This document shows positions 1 through 8,966 of a stretch of 64,000 nt of DNA, piece after piece; within the stretch, counting starts at the first letter, position 1; every line of letters begins with the position of its first letter. Made by a program: the position numbers and the translations under genes. This stretch comes from Rossellomorea vietnamensis NBRC 101237. GTDB lineage: Bacteria > Bacillota > Bacilli > Bacillales > Bacillaceae_B. The notes below the pieces were generated by a model, which saw nothing but the letters and a program-made list of their open reading frames with translations, was not told the origin of the DNA and searched no databases. Location of the stretch: assembly GCF_001591825.1 (NCBI RefSeq), contig NZ_BCVQ01000004.1, forward strand, positions 62,001 through 126,000, given 5' to 3'.

Positions 1-1071
1 TTTTTGATGCTGTATGTAAGCATCGAGCAGTTCACGTAATCCCATCAACTTAGGACGTCTATTATGTATGGCAACCATATTGAAGTTATAGGTAATTTGG
101 AGATCACTGTTTTTATACAGGTAGTTTAAGACACCTGATGCATCCGCATCTTTTTTCAGTTCAATGACGATGCGCATCCCATCGCGATCCGTTTCATCGC
201 GGACTTCTGCAATCCCTTCCACTTTCCGGTCCACACGGAATTCATCCATTTTTTTGACGAGATTGGCTTTATTGATTTCATAAGGGATTTCCGTAATGAC
301 GATCTGTTGTTTGCTGCCACGGATGTTTTCGATATCTGCTTTCCCTCTGACGACAACCTTTCCTTTTCCGGTTTCATAGGCTTTCCGGATGCCATCAACA
401 CCTTGGATGATGCCCCCTGTCGGGAAGTCCGGTCCTTTTAAGACCGTCATAAGGTCATCGACTGTACTCTCAGGCTTGTCCATCCGCATGATGGCTGCAT
501 CAATCACTTCACCGAGGTGATGAGGCGGGATATCCGTTGCATAACCTGCCGAAATACCGGTGGAACCGTTGACGAGTAAGTTAGGGAACCGTGACGGCAA
601 TACAGTCGGTTCACTTGATGTATCATCGAAGTTCGGGACAAACTCCACGGTTTTTTTATCGATGTCACGAAGAAGCTCCATGGATATCGCAGAAAGGCGG
701 GCTTCGGTGTAACGCATCGCAGCCGGAGGATCTCCGTCGACGCTCCCGTTGTTCCCATGCATTTCAACCAGGTAGTTCCGGACCTTCCATGTTTGACTCA
801 TCCGTACCATAGCATCATACACAGATGTATCACCATGGGGATGATAGTTACCAATAACGTTACCGACGGTTTTCGCTGATTTCCGGAACCCTTTCTCCTG
901 AGTGTTGCCATCCACATACATGGCGTAAAGAATCCGCCTTTGTACCGGTTTCAATCCATCACGTGCATCCGGTAAAGCACGTTCCTGGATGATGTATTTA
1001 CTATAACGTCCAAATCGGTCGCCAAGCACCTCTTCCAGAGGTAAGTCTTGATATCTTTCTACAGTTGTCAT
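1..1071 (-). CDS. parC: DNA topoisomerase IV subunit A (ParC), 3' end cut by window edge
   Basis: The N-terminal 357 codons are present; the gene runs off the left edge. Topoisomerase IV subunit A cleaves and rejoins DNA during chromosome decatenation, in a heterotetramer with ParE. The reading frame shows the GyrA/ParC start ([20 protein letters not shown]), the [14 protein letters not shown] helix and the catalytic tyrosine in [11 protein letters not shown]. The start ATG at 1071 lies 3 bases after the parE stop, with its ribosome site GAGGAGGGG inside the parE 3' end, so the two are translationally coupled. At the positions that are usually Ser80 and Glu84 in the quinolone-determining helix this protein has Thr and Asp. 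No stop codon is visible. Confidence 0.96.
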   Translation of the reverse strand, partial: MTTVERYQDLPLEEVLGDRFGRYSKYIIQERALPDARDGLKPVQRRILYAMYVDGNTQEKGFRKSAKTVGNVIGNYHPHGDTSVYDAMVRMSQTWKVRNYLVEMHGNNGSVDGDPPAAMRYTEARLSAISMELLRDIDKKTVEFVPNFDDTSSEPTVLPSRFPNLLVNGSTGISAGYATDIPPHHLGEVIDAAIMRMDKPESTVDDLMTVLKGPDFPTGGIIQGVDGIRKAYETGKGKVVVRGKADIENIRGSKQQIVITEIPYEINKANLVKKMDEFRVDRKVEGIAEVRDETDRDGMRIVIELKKDADASGVLNYLYKNSDLQITYNFNMVAIHNRRPKLMGLRELLDAYIQHQK

Positions 1072-1074
1072 TGA

Positions 1075-3045
1075 TTACCCCTCCTCTCGGACCGTAATGT
1101 TTTCGTTTTCGAGAATGCTTCCGTCTTCTTCCAATCCAAAGGCTACATTGCTTTCAATCCATTTACGGCGAGGTTCTACTTTGTCACCCATAAGAGTGGT
1201 CACACGGCGTTCTGCTCGTGCAGCATCATCAATGCGTACCCGGATCAACGCCCGTGTTTCGGGATCCATCGTCGTCTCCCACAGTTGATCTGCGTTCATC
1301 TCTCCAAGACCTTTATAACGCTGGATCATATATCCTTTTCCCACTTTGGAGATGGCCCCTTGAAGCTCATCATCCGTCCATGCATATTCAAGTTTCTGTT
1401 TCTTTCCGGTTCCCTTGCTCACCTTGTACAGGGGTGGAAGTGCGATATACACTTTTCCTGCTTCCAACAATGGTTTCATATACCGGTAAAAGAAGGTCAG
1501 TAAGAGTACCTGTATATGCGCTCCATCCGTATCCGCATCGGTCATGATGACAATCTTGTCATAATTGATGTCGTCCACATTGAATTCAGGACCGACTCCA
1601 CCGCCTATGGCATGGATGATCGTGTTGATTTCTTCATTTTTGAAGATGTCCTGAAGTTTGGCCTTTTCCGTATTGATGACTTTTCCCCGAAGTGGAAGAA
1701 TCGCCTGGAATTTGCGGTCGCGTCCTTGTTTTGCAGAACCTCCTGCTGAATCTCCCTCTACCAGATAAAGTTCGTTACGCTGTGGGTTTCTGGATTGAGC
1801 CGGTGTTAACTTACCGGATAGGACGGTTTCAGAACGCTTCCGCTTCTTTCCATTTCGTGCATCTTCTCTTGCTTTACGTGCCGCTTCACGGGCCTGGGCC
1901 GCTTTAATGGATTTCTTGATAAGAAGGGAACTCGTATCAGGGTTCTCTTCTAAGAAATAGAGAAGATGTTCTGACACGACTGCATCAACGGCTGATCGTG
2001 CTTCGCTCGTCCCCAGTTTCCCTTTTGTCTGCCCTTCGAATTGAAGAAGATGTTCTGGTATACGGACAGAAACGATACTTGCCAGTCCTTCACGAATATC
2101 GGTTCCTTCAAGATTTTTATCCCTGTCCTTTAATATTCCCGCTTTACGGGCGTACTCATTAAAGACACGGGTCATGGCCGTCTTTGCGCCGGCTTCGTGG
2201 GTTCCTCCGTCTTTAGTACGGACATTGTTTACAAAGGATAATATGTTCTCTGAAAATCCATCATTGAATTGAAAAGAAAACTCCACTTCAATAGTATGAT
2301 GTTCCCCTTCAAAGAAGGCTACGTTATGAAGGACGTCTTTTTCTTCGTTCAAGTATTGAACAAATGCCTGGATCCCGCTTTCGAAATGAAAGACTTCTTT
2401 CTGATCATGACGTTCATCAATGATTTCGATTTTTAACCCTTTTAACAGGAATGCAGATTCCCGCAGGCGTTCACATAGTGTTTCGTAATTATAAGTGGTA
2501 TTGCTGAAAATCTCGGGATCGGGTTTGAAATGGATGCATGTTCCTGATTTTTTGGTCTTTCCGATCTTTTCGAGGGTGGTTACAGGCTTACCGCCATTAG
2601 TGAAACGCTGTTCATATTTCATGCCATCCCGCTCGATCGTGACGACAAGCCACTCGGACAGTGCGTTTACAACAGAAGCCCCTACACCATGGAGTCCACC
2701 ACTTGTTTTATAGCCTCCCTGCCCGAATTTCCCTCCTGCATGAAGAACAGTCAGAATAACTTCAGGTGTCGGCTTCCCAAGCTTATGCATTCCTGTCGGC
2801 ATACCCCGGCCTTTATCTTGTACTGAAATGCTATTATCTTTATGTATCGTAACAATAATCTCATTCCCGAAGCCTGCTAATGCTTCATCCACTGAGTTAT
2901 CGACAATTTCGTATACTAAATGATGCAAGCCTCTTGAATCGGTAGAGCCTATATACATACCAGGTCTCTTACGGACGGCTTCTAAGCCTTCTAATACTTG
3001 AATGGCATCATCATTGTAATCCATGGTCTTATTCTGGTTGGCCAC
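1075..3045 (-). CDS. parE: DNA topoisomerase IV subunit B (ParE)
   Basis: ATPase subunit of topoisomerase IV, 656 aa, close to the usual 655. Seen: GHKL ATPase motifs (EIVDNSVDEALAG, DKGRGMPTGMH, TSGGLHGVGASVVNALS), the TOPRIM motif EGDSAGGSAKQGRDR with IMTDADTDGAHI, and the C-terminal QRYKGLGEMN block. I prefer GTG at 3045 over the upstream ATG at 3051: the site AAAGGGG sits 7 bases before the GTG but only one base from the ATG, and the GTG start gives the length and N-terminus expected for Bacillus ParE. First gene of parE-parC. The 290 bases upstream hold its promoter region and no gene. Confidence 0.97.
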   Translation of the reverse strand: MANQNKTMDYNDDAIQVLEGLEAVRKRPGMYIGSTDSRGLHHLVYEIVDNSVDEALAGFGNEIIVTIHKDNSISVQDKGRGMPTGMHKLGKPTPEVILTVLHAGGKFGQGGYKTSGGLHGVGASVVNALSEWLVVTIERDGMKYEQRFTNGGKPVTTLEKIGKTKKSGTCIHFKPDPEIFSNTTYNYETLCERLRESAFLLKGLKIEIIDERHDQKEVFHFESGIQAFVQYLNEEKDVLHNVAFFEGEHHTIEVEFSFQFNDGFSENILSFVNNVRTKDGGTHEAGAKTAMTRVFNEYARKAGILKDRDKNLEGTDIREGLASIVSVRIPEHLLQFEGQTKGKLGTSEARSAVDAVVSEHLLYFLEENPDTSSLLIKKSIKAAQAREAARKAREDARNGKKRKRSETVLSGKLTPAQSRNPQRNELYLVEGDSAGGSAKQGRDRKFQAILPLRGKVINTEKAKLQDIFKNEEINTIIHAIGGGVGPEFNVDDINYDKIVIMTDADTDGAHIQVLLLTFFYRYMKPLLEAGKVYIALPPLYKVSKGTGKKQKLEYAWTDDELQGAISKVGKGYMIQRYKGLGEMNADQLWETTMDPETRALIRVRIDDAARAERRVTTLMGDKVEPRRKWIESNVAFGLEEDGSILENENITVREEG

Positions 3046-3293
3046 GAACATTCCCCTTTCAAAACTTCTCTAACCGTAATAGTGTGGTTCTTGTAAGCTA
3101 TTATTGGTTATGTCTTTATTAACTATAACACAAGAACATCTGTTCGTTTACCTGTTTTAATCAATCTCTAAGGTAAACCACTATTGCTTATTGTAGCGTT
3201 TTATTTGATTTTCGCAAATGGATTTTCCGTGAACCCCTTAAAATATGTCCTGTTTCCACAGGATTATTCCCCTTGTCAATGTGAGGTCTGCAT

Positions 3294-3323
3294 GAAAAAA
3301 ACAAGCGGTCAGAGCCGCTTGTT
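3294..3323 (-). terminator. Intrinsic terminator of the CoA-binding protein gene
   Basis: A 9-bp stem (AACAAGCGG/CCGCTTGTT) with a short loop, followed on the minus strand by a run of T. It sits 11 bases after the stop of the upstream minus-strand gene. Confidence 0.9.
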
Positions 3324-3334
3324 ACGAGTGAGGA

Positions 3335-3742
3335 TTATTTGGTTAAAGCATGTTCAACCTTAATACAGCGATCCATAATGACTGTATACCCACGTTCCTT
3401 TAAAAAGCGATATGCCTCTTCATTCATGACACCAAGTTGCGCCCAAAATACGTTCGAATCGATCTGGTCGAATTCTTCCGCGATTTGAGGTAAAAATTCT
3501 GAGCGGCGAAATACATTGACGATATCAACAGGTCCCTCGATCTCCTTCAGGGTGGATACAGCCTTTACACCCAATGCCGACTCGATGGTAGGGTTAACGG
3601 GAATGATCTCATATCCCTGGTCCTGCATGGCTTTAGACACCATATAGGATGTCCGTTCAGGATTATCACTTAAACCAATGACTGCGATGCGTTTGGATTG
3701 TTTCAGGATGTTTCCGATTTCTTGTCGTGATGGATTTTCCAT
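3335..3742 (-). CDS. yneT: CoA-binding domain protein, YneT-like
   Basis: A 135-aa single-domain protein of the CoA_binding_2 family, a Rossmann-like fold that binds CoA or a related nucleotide; its cellular role is not established. Seen: the glycine-containing beta-alpha start IAVIGLSDNPERTSYMVSKAM, the PVNPTIESALGVKAVSTL loop and WAQLGVMNEEA. The start ATG at 3742 follows AAGGAGTGG by 8 bases. Immediately upstream of parE on the same strand, as yneT is in B. subtilis, but with its own terminator, so it is probably transcribed separately. Confidence 0.88.
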   Translation of the reverse strand: MENPSRQEIGNILKQSKRIAVIGLSDNPERTSYMVSKAMQDQGYEIIPVNPTIESALGVKAVSTLKEIEGPVDIVNVFRRSEFLPQIAEEFDQIDSNVFWAQLGVMNEEAYRFLKERGYTVIMDRCIKVEHALTK

Positions 3743-3860
3743 GGTTGTTTACCACTCCTTCATTGATCCTTAACGATTAAGTCTTGTACTGTTTCTTAAG
3801 TCCTATTCTTCTTTTATACCATATTTCCCTTTAATTTTTCAAAATTTTATAAAATTATCT

Positions 3861-3938
3861 AAATAAAAGGAAGTGCCAAGAGAAAGGTCAGGGAGCATTT
3901 TTGCCATCCCCTGCACCTTCTTCCCCATTGACACTCCC
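3861..3938 (-). terminator. Long hairpin terminator of the osmoprotectant ABC operon
   Basis: Two nested stems on the minus strand: outer GGGAGTGTCAA with TTGGCACTTCC (two G-U pairs) and inner GAAGAAGGTGCAGGG with CTCCCTGACCTTTCTC, followed by TTTTATTT. It begins 8 bases after the substrate-binding protein stop. Confidence 0.8.
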
Positions 3939-3945
3939 GTTTTAC

Positions 3946-4845
3946 TTACTTTTTGATCAAGCCTTTGGATATAAGAAATTCACGTGCGACATCTTTGGGA
4001 TCTTGTTTATCCATATCCACTTTAGCATTCATTTCGCTCATTTCTTCTTCCGAGATTTTGCCTGCTAATTCATTCAACACTTTCTTTACTTCAGGATGCT
4101 CTTTCAGTACTTCTTGACGAATGATCGGCGCAGCATCGTATGGTGGGAAGAATCCCTTATCATCCTCTGTCGTTTTTAACTTGTAACGCTGAATCCGTCC
4201 ATCGGTTGTAAACGCAGGTATAATGTCTACATCCCCGTTCTTAACGGCTTCATACATAATGTTCGGGTCAAAGCTTTTCTTTTCTTTGAATTCGAATCCG
4301 TATGCTTCAGAAAAGGCATCGTATCCGTCCCCTTCACGTTCATAAAACTGGTGGGGTGCACCGAAGCTCAAGTCTTTGGAAAGTGGCACGATATCTGAGA
4401 AAGTCTTTGCATCGAAGTCCTGATCCCCGGTATAAGCAAGCGTATACGTATTTTCAAAGCCAAGTGGCTTCAACCAGGTGACATCGAACTTTTTCTCATA
4501 GCCTTTACGCACTTGTGAAAGGATTTCATCTGCTGACGCGCCTTCTTTTGCTTGTTCTTTCAGGACCGCTTCAAGGCCGGTACCTGTATATTCCACATAG
4601 ACATCGATGTCGCCTTTTTCAAGGGCTGGTGTGAGGATCGATACTTCCCCTAACCCTTCCTCGACTTTTATATCAAGATCTGTCTTTTCTTTGAGAAGTT
4701 CAGCCATCATTTGCGTAAGGATGAATTGCTCCGTCCACATCTTTCCTGAAACGGTGATGGTATCTTTATCCCCGCCATTTCCGCACCCTGCGATGAGGAT
4801 GGATAATACAGTGAGTATGATAAAACCTTGTAATTTCTTTTTCAT
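3946..4845 (-). CDS. Osmoprotectant (glycine betaine/choline-type) ABC transporter substrate-binding lipoprotein, OpuCC-like
   Basis: A 299-aa extracytoplasmic substrate-binding protein of the OpuAC/OpuCC family that delivers quaternary ammonium osmolytes to the transporter encoded upstream. The N-terminus has a lipoprotein signal with lipobox LIAGC (Cys21), so the mature protein is lipid-anchored outside the membrane. Family signatures include TEQFILTQMMAELL, the YVEYTGTGL loop and DIIPAFTTDGRIQRY near the C-terminus. Third gene of an ATPase-permease-binding protein operon, 24 bases after the permease. The substrate cannot be told from sequence; betaine, carnitine, choline and proline betaine are all transported by this family. 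Confidence 0.9.
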   Translation of the reverse strand: MKKKLQGFIILTVLSILIAGCGNGGDKDTITVSGKMWTEQFILTQMMAELLKEKTDLDIKVEEGLGEVSILTPALEKGDIDVYVEYTGTGLEAVLKEQAKEGASADEILSQVRKGYEKKFDVTWLKPLGFENTYTLAYTGDQDFDAKTFSDIVPLSKDLSFGAPHQFYEREGDGYDAFSEAYGFEFKEKKSFDPNIMYEAVKNGDVDIIPAFTTDGRIQRYKLKTTEDDKGFFPPYDAAPIIRQEVLKEHPEVKKVLNELAGKISEEEMSEMNAKVDMDKQDPKDVAREFLISKGLIKK

Positions 4846-4869
4846 TCTTACTCTCCTTTGGATATTGCT

Positions 4870-5526
4870 TTATTTTCGTGCTTTCAATCCTTTAGGTGTG
4901 GTCAATCTCTCCAGGATTTTTAATATGAAATCAAAACCTAATGCAAGTAGTGCCGCTGGGATGGCCCCGGCAAGAACCAGTGCATTATTCCATGTGGAAA
5001 GTCCACGGTAGATAAGGTCTCCAAGTCCCCCTGCACCTACAAAGGTGGCAAGTGTGGCGACCCCTACTGTCAGCACGGTAGCGGTGCGGATCCCTGCCAT
5101 GATAAAAGGCAGGGCAAGCGGCAGCTCCACTTTAAATAACAGCTGGGAGTTGGTCATCCCCATGCCTCTACCTGCCTCGATCACGCCTTCATCCACCCCG
5201 ATTATGCCTGTGTATGTGTTCCTCAGGATCGGAAGAAGTGCGTATACCGTCAGGGCAATGATCGCCGTGATACTGCCCGTACCAAGGAGGGGAATAAGAA
5301 ATCCGAAAAGGGCCAGACTTGGTATCGTTTGAAAAACAGCCGTGATCCCGATGAAGAATTCGGCCGATTGCTTCTTTCGTGATATGTAAATACCCAGAGG
5401 CAGGGATATCGCAATCGCGATGAAAATCGACACAAAAGATAAATAAAGATGCTCAAATAATCCCGTTAAGATAGCATCCGACCGGTTTGAAATGGTTTGG
5501 ATGAACAGGAGGGAAAATGCATTCAT
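4870..5526 (-). CDS. Osmoprotectant ABC transporter permease, OpuCB-like
   Basis: A 218-aa integral membrane permease of the BPD_transp_1 family with about five to six membrane helices. The coupling motif that contacts the ATPase is visible (EAGRGMGMTNSQLLFKVELP, followed by LPFIMAGIRTATV). It overlaps the ATPase gene by 4 bases and precedes the binding-protein gene. B. subtilis opuB/opuC have a second permease (CD) after the binding protein; here none follows, so this protein presumably forms a homodimer. Confidence 0.92.
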   Translation of the reverse strand: MNAFSLLFIQTISNRSDAILTGLFEHLYLSFVSIFIAIAISLPLGIYISRKKQSAEFFIGITAVFQTIPSLALFGFLIPLLGTGSITAIIALTVYALLPILRNTYTGIIGVDEGVIEAGRGMGMTNSQLLFKVELPLALPFIMAGIRTATVLTVGVATLATFVGAGGLGDLIYRGLSTWNNALVLAGAIPAALLALGFDFILKILERLTTPKGLKARK

Positions 5527-6506
5527 ACAGAACTCGCCTCCTTATTTCCTTCTGAGGCGACATTCTTAAGAATGTCACTGGATGTGACGGTCCCGATCTT
5601 CCTGTCGTCTTTTATCACCATAAGATATGGTTTACCGGATGACAGGAGCAGCCTTGCCGCTTCATGGATGGAGGCATCAAATGGTATCAATGAGTATTCC
5701 TGTTCCTCAAGGAGGACGTGGAAATGACTCTCATCATCCTTCATGATGTCAGATACCTGTTTATGCCGCTTATGAATGCTCAGTCGGTTTTCACCGATGA
5801 AGGCGCGTACGAATTCATTGGCGGGTTCTGATAGAAGGTCAGCGGGTGCTGCAATCTGTTCGATTTTACCATCACGCATGACGGCAATCACATCCGCGAT
5901 CTTTAATGCCTCATCAATATCATGAGTGACGAACACAATGGTTTTATGTATCGTATTTTGAATGCTTTTCAGTTCATCCTGGAGCTGTTCCCTGCTGATC
6001 GGGTCCAGGGCGCTGAATGGTTCATCCATGAGGATGATCGGTGGTTCCGCTGCAAGGGCACGTATCACCCCGACCCGCTGCTGCTGTCCACCGCTCAATT
6101 CGAGTGGATACCTTTTCTTGTATACGTCGGGTTCAAGTCCAACGAGATGAAGAAGCTCATCGACTCTTCCTTCATATTTTTCCTTCTTCCATCCTTTTAG
6201 ACGGGGGATGAGACTGATGTTTTCTTCAATCGTCATATGAGGCAGAAGTCCGATCCGCTGAATGACATACCCGATGTTCCGCCTGAGTTCCACTTCATCC
6301 GTTTCTGATATGTCCCTTCCATCAATCCGGATGGTACCCCCTGATGGAGCTATCAGTTTATTGATCATCTTCATCGTTGTCGTTTTCCCGCATCCGCTCG
6401 GACCGATCAACGCAACAAGCTTTCCTTTTGGAATCGTGAGGTCGATGCCCTTAATGGCTTCTGTCCCATCCTCGTAGACTTTCGTGACATTTTGGAATTC
6501 AATCAT
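5523..6506 (-). CDS. Osmoprotectant ABC transporter ATP-binding protein, OpuCA-like
   Basis: A 327-aa ATPase that powers osmolyte uptake. Walker A GPSGCGKTT, signature LSGGQQQRVGVIRALAAEP, Walker B IILMDEPFSALDP and the H-loop VTHDIDEA are all present. The C-terminal part (about residues 255-320) resembles a CBS repeat (HEAARLLLSSGKPYLMVIKDDRKIGTVTSSDIL), the module used by OpuA/OpuC ATPases to sense ionic strength or nucleotides. First gene of the operon, preceded by a good SigA-type promoter. Confidence 0.93.
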   Translation of the reverse strand: MIEFQNVTKVYEDGTEAIKGIDLTIPKGKLVALIGPSGCGKTTTMKMINKLIAPSGGTIRIDGRDISETDEVELRRNIGYVIQRIGLLPHMTIEENISLIPRLKGWKKEKYEGRVDELLHLVGLEPDVYKKRYPLELSGGQQQRVGVIRALAAEPPIILMDEPFSALDPISREQLQDELKSIQNTIHKTIVFVTHDIDEALKIADVIAVMRDGKIEQIAAPADLLSEPANEFVRAFIGENRLSIHKRHKQVSDIMKDDESHFHVLLEEQEYSLIPFDASIHEAARLLLSSGKPYLMVIKDDRKIGTVTSSDILKNVASEGNKEASSV

Positions 6507-6562
6507 TTTTACACCTGCTTTATGTACTGAGAAATTTTACTAAACATAGAAGGGATACCCTC

Positions 6563-6590
6563 ATTATACAAAAGGTAAACATGTTGTAAA
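6563..6590 (-). promoter_or_regulatory. SigA-type promoter of the osmoprotectant ABC operon
   Basis: On the minus strand TTTACA (6590-6585), a 16-base spacer and TATAAT (6568-6563), 57 bases before the ATPase start. The -35 box overlaps the U-tract of the hairpin just upstream. Confidence 0.75.
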
Positions 6591-6640
6591 AGAAAATGCC
6601 CTTGTCCCCATTAGTTTGTGATGATTGGGGCTTGGGCATA
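6588..6640 (-). terminator. Second (tandem) hairpin terminator between the purine permease and the osmoprotectant operon
   Basis: On the minus strand TGCCC-AAG-CCCCA pairs with TGGGG-ACA-AGGGCA across a 15-base loop and is followed by TTTTCTTTT. It lies downstream of the permease's own terminator and directly upstream of the next operon's promoter, so it would block read-through. Confidence 0.65.
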
Positions 6641-6662
6641 CAGCTTACTTCCTTTTCAAAAG

Positions 6663-6700
6663 ATAAAAAGTCCAGCACACTATCGGTTGCTGGACTTTTT
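6663..6700. terminator. Terminator overlapping the 3' end of the purine permease gene
   Basis: Stem AAAAAGTCCAGCA/TGCTGGACTTTTT. The first arm is made by the last codons (Lys-Lys-Ser-Ser-Asn-Arg) of the permease, whose TAG stop at 6680 lies in the loop. A/T runs flank both sides, so it may work in both directions. Confidence 0.85.
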
Positions 6701-7960
6701 GATGATGTATTGTTCCACTAGGATTGCTGTTATCGTCCCCAGTATCAATCCATTATTCAAAATGGAAGCAACGACGACCGGCATGTCCTTGAAGGCCGCT
6801 GCCGGAACAAACATGGCTCCGACCCCGACAATGAGTGAGATCCCCGCTACAAAGTGAATTCTTTCTATGTCTTCCTCTTTACGGTATTCGGATAGTGCGA
6901 GCCCGACCATCTTGATGAAAATGACCGTCGTCACGGCATACCCTACAGGTGCAGGGAGACTGGCGAACAGATTCATGATCTTTGGAATCAGGCTGATGAC
7001 CATGATGATCCCGCTGCCTATGATGAAGGGGATGATGGAATACATTCGTGTCGCTGCGACAAAGCCTGCAGACCCAGAAATGGGAACGGAGCCGATAGCA
7101 GAAAACACTCCCCCGAACAGCTGATTCAGCCCTGATGCGAACCCGCTCTTCGTATACCGTCCATATGTAGGCTGTCCCTTTGCTCTCATCACCTCTTCCA
7201 TCACCCGTATGGAAGCGATCATATTCGTCGTTAACAGGAAAGTGATGAAAATGGAGGTCACGATGACACCTGTATCAAACACTGGTGCCCCGAATACGAA
7301 CACATGAGGTAAAGAAAACCAGCTGTCTGAAACGGAAGTACTCTCAGAAAGCCCCATGATGATGAATATGAGCCATCCTGCGATCAAGGCAAGAATGATG
7401 GAATATTGTTGGATCCACTTAACCTTATGGCTTGAAAAGTATAAGGCTGCAAGGATCGTCAGAATACTTCCCAGTAGGACTAGCGGATCCATTGATTGTC
7501 CTTCATGCTGGATACCGAACATCCCTTTAATGAAAGATCCGCTTAATTGCAGAATTAATAACATCAAATAAATGAACGTAATGGTTGGAGTGAATAAAGA
7601 GGATAACCGTTTTAAAAGTCCTGTGGAAGAGAGAATGAAAAAAATCACCCCACTGACGATCATCCCCCCCTGCAGTACGGTCAGTACTTCCTCATGACTG
7701 CTGTAAAGAGTTCCGGAAAACCCTGCATAAATGGCAAAAACGCCCCACCACAGTCCTGCAGGCCCTTCATTGATCGGAAGTTTATGACCAAAGAGTGCCT
7801 GGATCAGGCTCGCGAGTCCCAAAACGAATATCGTCCGCTGAATGAATCCGGCTGTATCGGCAGGAGACAATTGGAACAAGTCAGCAATCGCGATGGGTGC
7901 CGCGATGGATCCCGCCACCATGAAGGCCACCCATTGAAAAGCTGATAAAAGTATTTGCAT
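6680..7960 (-). CDS. NCS2-family purine/pyrimidine permease, YwdJ-like
   Basis: A 426-aa polytopic membrane protein with about 12-14 helices, of the nucleobase:cation symporter-2 (xanthine/uracil permease) family. It resembles B. subtilis YwdJ from the start (LLSAFQWVAFMVAGSIAAPIAIADLF), with the NCS2 block GSVPISGSAGFVAATRM and a hydrophobic C-terminal half. Substrate unknown; the family carries uracil, xanthine, urate or guanine/hypoxanthine. Monocistronic, with site AAGGTG 7 bases before the ATG. Divergent from plsY. Confidence 0.85.
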   Translation of the reverse strand: MQILLSAFQWVAFMVAGSIAAPIAIADLFQLSPADTAGFIQRTIFVLGLASLIQALFGHKLPINEGPAGLWWGVFAIYAGFSGTLYSSHEEVLTVLQGGMIVSGVIFFILSSTGLLKRLSSLFTPTITFIYLMLLILQLSGSFIKGMFGIQHEGQSMDPLVLLGSILTILAALYFSSHKVKWIQQYSIILALIAGWLIFIIMGLSESTSVSDSWFSLPHVFVFGAPVFDTGVIVTSIFITFLLTTNMIASIRVMEEVMRAKGQPTYGRYTKSGFASGLNQLFGGVFSAIGSVPISGSAGFVAATRMYSIIPFIIGSGIIMVISLIPKIMNLFASLPAPVGYAVTTVIFIKMVGLALSEYRKEEDIERIHFVAGISLIVGVGAMFVPAAAFKDMPVVVASILNNGLILGTITAILVEQYIIKKSSNR

Positions 7961-8161
7961 CTGTGTACACCTTCATTTCAATATGTAAAGTGTGTTCATT
8001 TTACCATACTTCGTCTCATAAGATGACGGTGAAGGAGGAATTTAAACTTATAATATCTACTTTTATGAACAGGTACTAATTTTTTCGCTTATTTTCTCCC
8101 CATTGGAGGGAAAACATGTTAAAATAAGAACGGATTAGTTATTTTCAAAGGAGCAGTGATG

Positions 8162-8743
8162 ATGATTTTTGCCCTTATACTCATACTTTCTTATTTACTG
8201 GGTTCCATTCCATCAGGTTTACTGATCGGTAAGACCTTCTACGGCAAAGATATCCGTGAACATGGGAGCGGAAACCTTGGGGGAACGAACACGTTCAGGA
8301 CCCTGGGTGTGAAAGCCGGTATGATTGTGACGATAATGGATATTCTCAAAGGAACCCTGGCCACTTTGCTGCCGTTGATGTTTGCAAGTGACGTACATAT
8401 GCTGCTTGCAGGGGTATTCGCCGTCATCGGTCATATGTATCCCGTTTTCGCAAACTTCAGGGGAGGAAAAGCAGTGGCCACCTCGGCTGGTGTCCTGCTA
8501 GGATACAATTACATTCTTTTCTTAATCTTACTGGCTGTCTTTTTTATTTGCTTGTATGCAACGAAGTATGTGTCCCTATCTTCTATGATTGCAGCGGTAC
8601 TTGCCTTTACGTACTCGGTCTTCACTGGCGATATTCCACTCATCATTGTTGTTGGCATCCTGACCATCTTTGTGATTTACAGACACAGGGCAAATATTAT
8701 CCGGATCAAAAATAAAACCGAACCGAAAATTAAATGGCTCTAG
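8162..8743 (+). CDS. plsY: Acyl-phosphate:glycerol-3-phosphate acyltransferase PlsY
   Basis: A 193-aa membrane acyltransferase that makes lysophosphatidate from acyl-phosphate and glycerol-3-phosphate, the first step of phospholipid synthesis in Firmicutes. The family motifs are present: [32 protein letters not shown] and the C-terminal [17 protein letters not shown]. Three in-frame starts occur (GTG 8156, ATG 8159, ATG 8162). I use 8162 because it lies 8 bases from AAAGGAG and aligns with the B. subtilis N-terminus; 8159 is also possible. The terminator follows directly. Confidence 0.95.
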   Translation: MIFALILILSYLLGSIPSGLLIGKTFYGKDIREHGSGNLGGTNTFRTLGVKAGMIVTIMDILKGTLATLLPLMFASDVHMLLAGVFAVIGHMYPVFANFRGGKAVATSAGVLLGYNYILFLILLAVFFICLYATKYVSLSSMIAAVLAFTYSVFTGDIPLIIVVGILTIFVIYRHRANIIRIKNKTEPKIKWL

Positions 8744-8745
8744 CG

Positions 8746-8807
8746 AAAAAGCAACCTATGCACGGGGTACCGGACTCTCGGATACCTTTGCAAAGGTTGC
8801 TTTTTTA
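8746..8807 (+). terminator. Terminator of plsY with an inner stem-loop
   Basis: Outer stem AAAAAGCAACCT/AGGTTGCTTTTTT. Its long loop contains a second, smaller stem (GGTACCG ... CGGATACC), giving a two-tier hairpin before the T run. Confidence 0.8.
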
Positions 8808-8966
8808 GTGTGAAGTACCAGGTATACACATTCTCTCATTTGAGAAAGATGAGGAATAAAAACTGTTAAAAAAAATGATAATATTCTTCAGAATTCTCTA
8901 AATTTCTCCCCATTTCTACTTCTTTTTTTGTAAAATGGAAGTAGAGCACAATAAAGGATGATGAAT

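Noticed and set aside
156-767. Open frames of 81 and 87 codons over the parC region
   Set aside because: They run on the same strand as parC but in other frames; the parC frame has clear family motifs.
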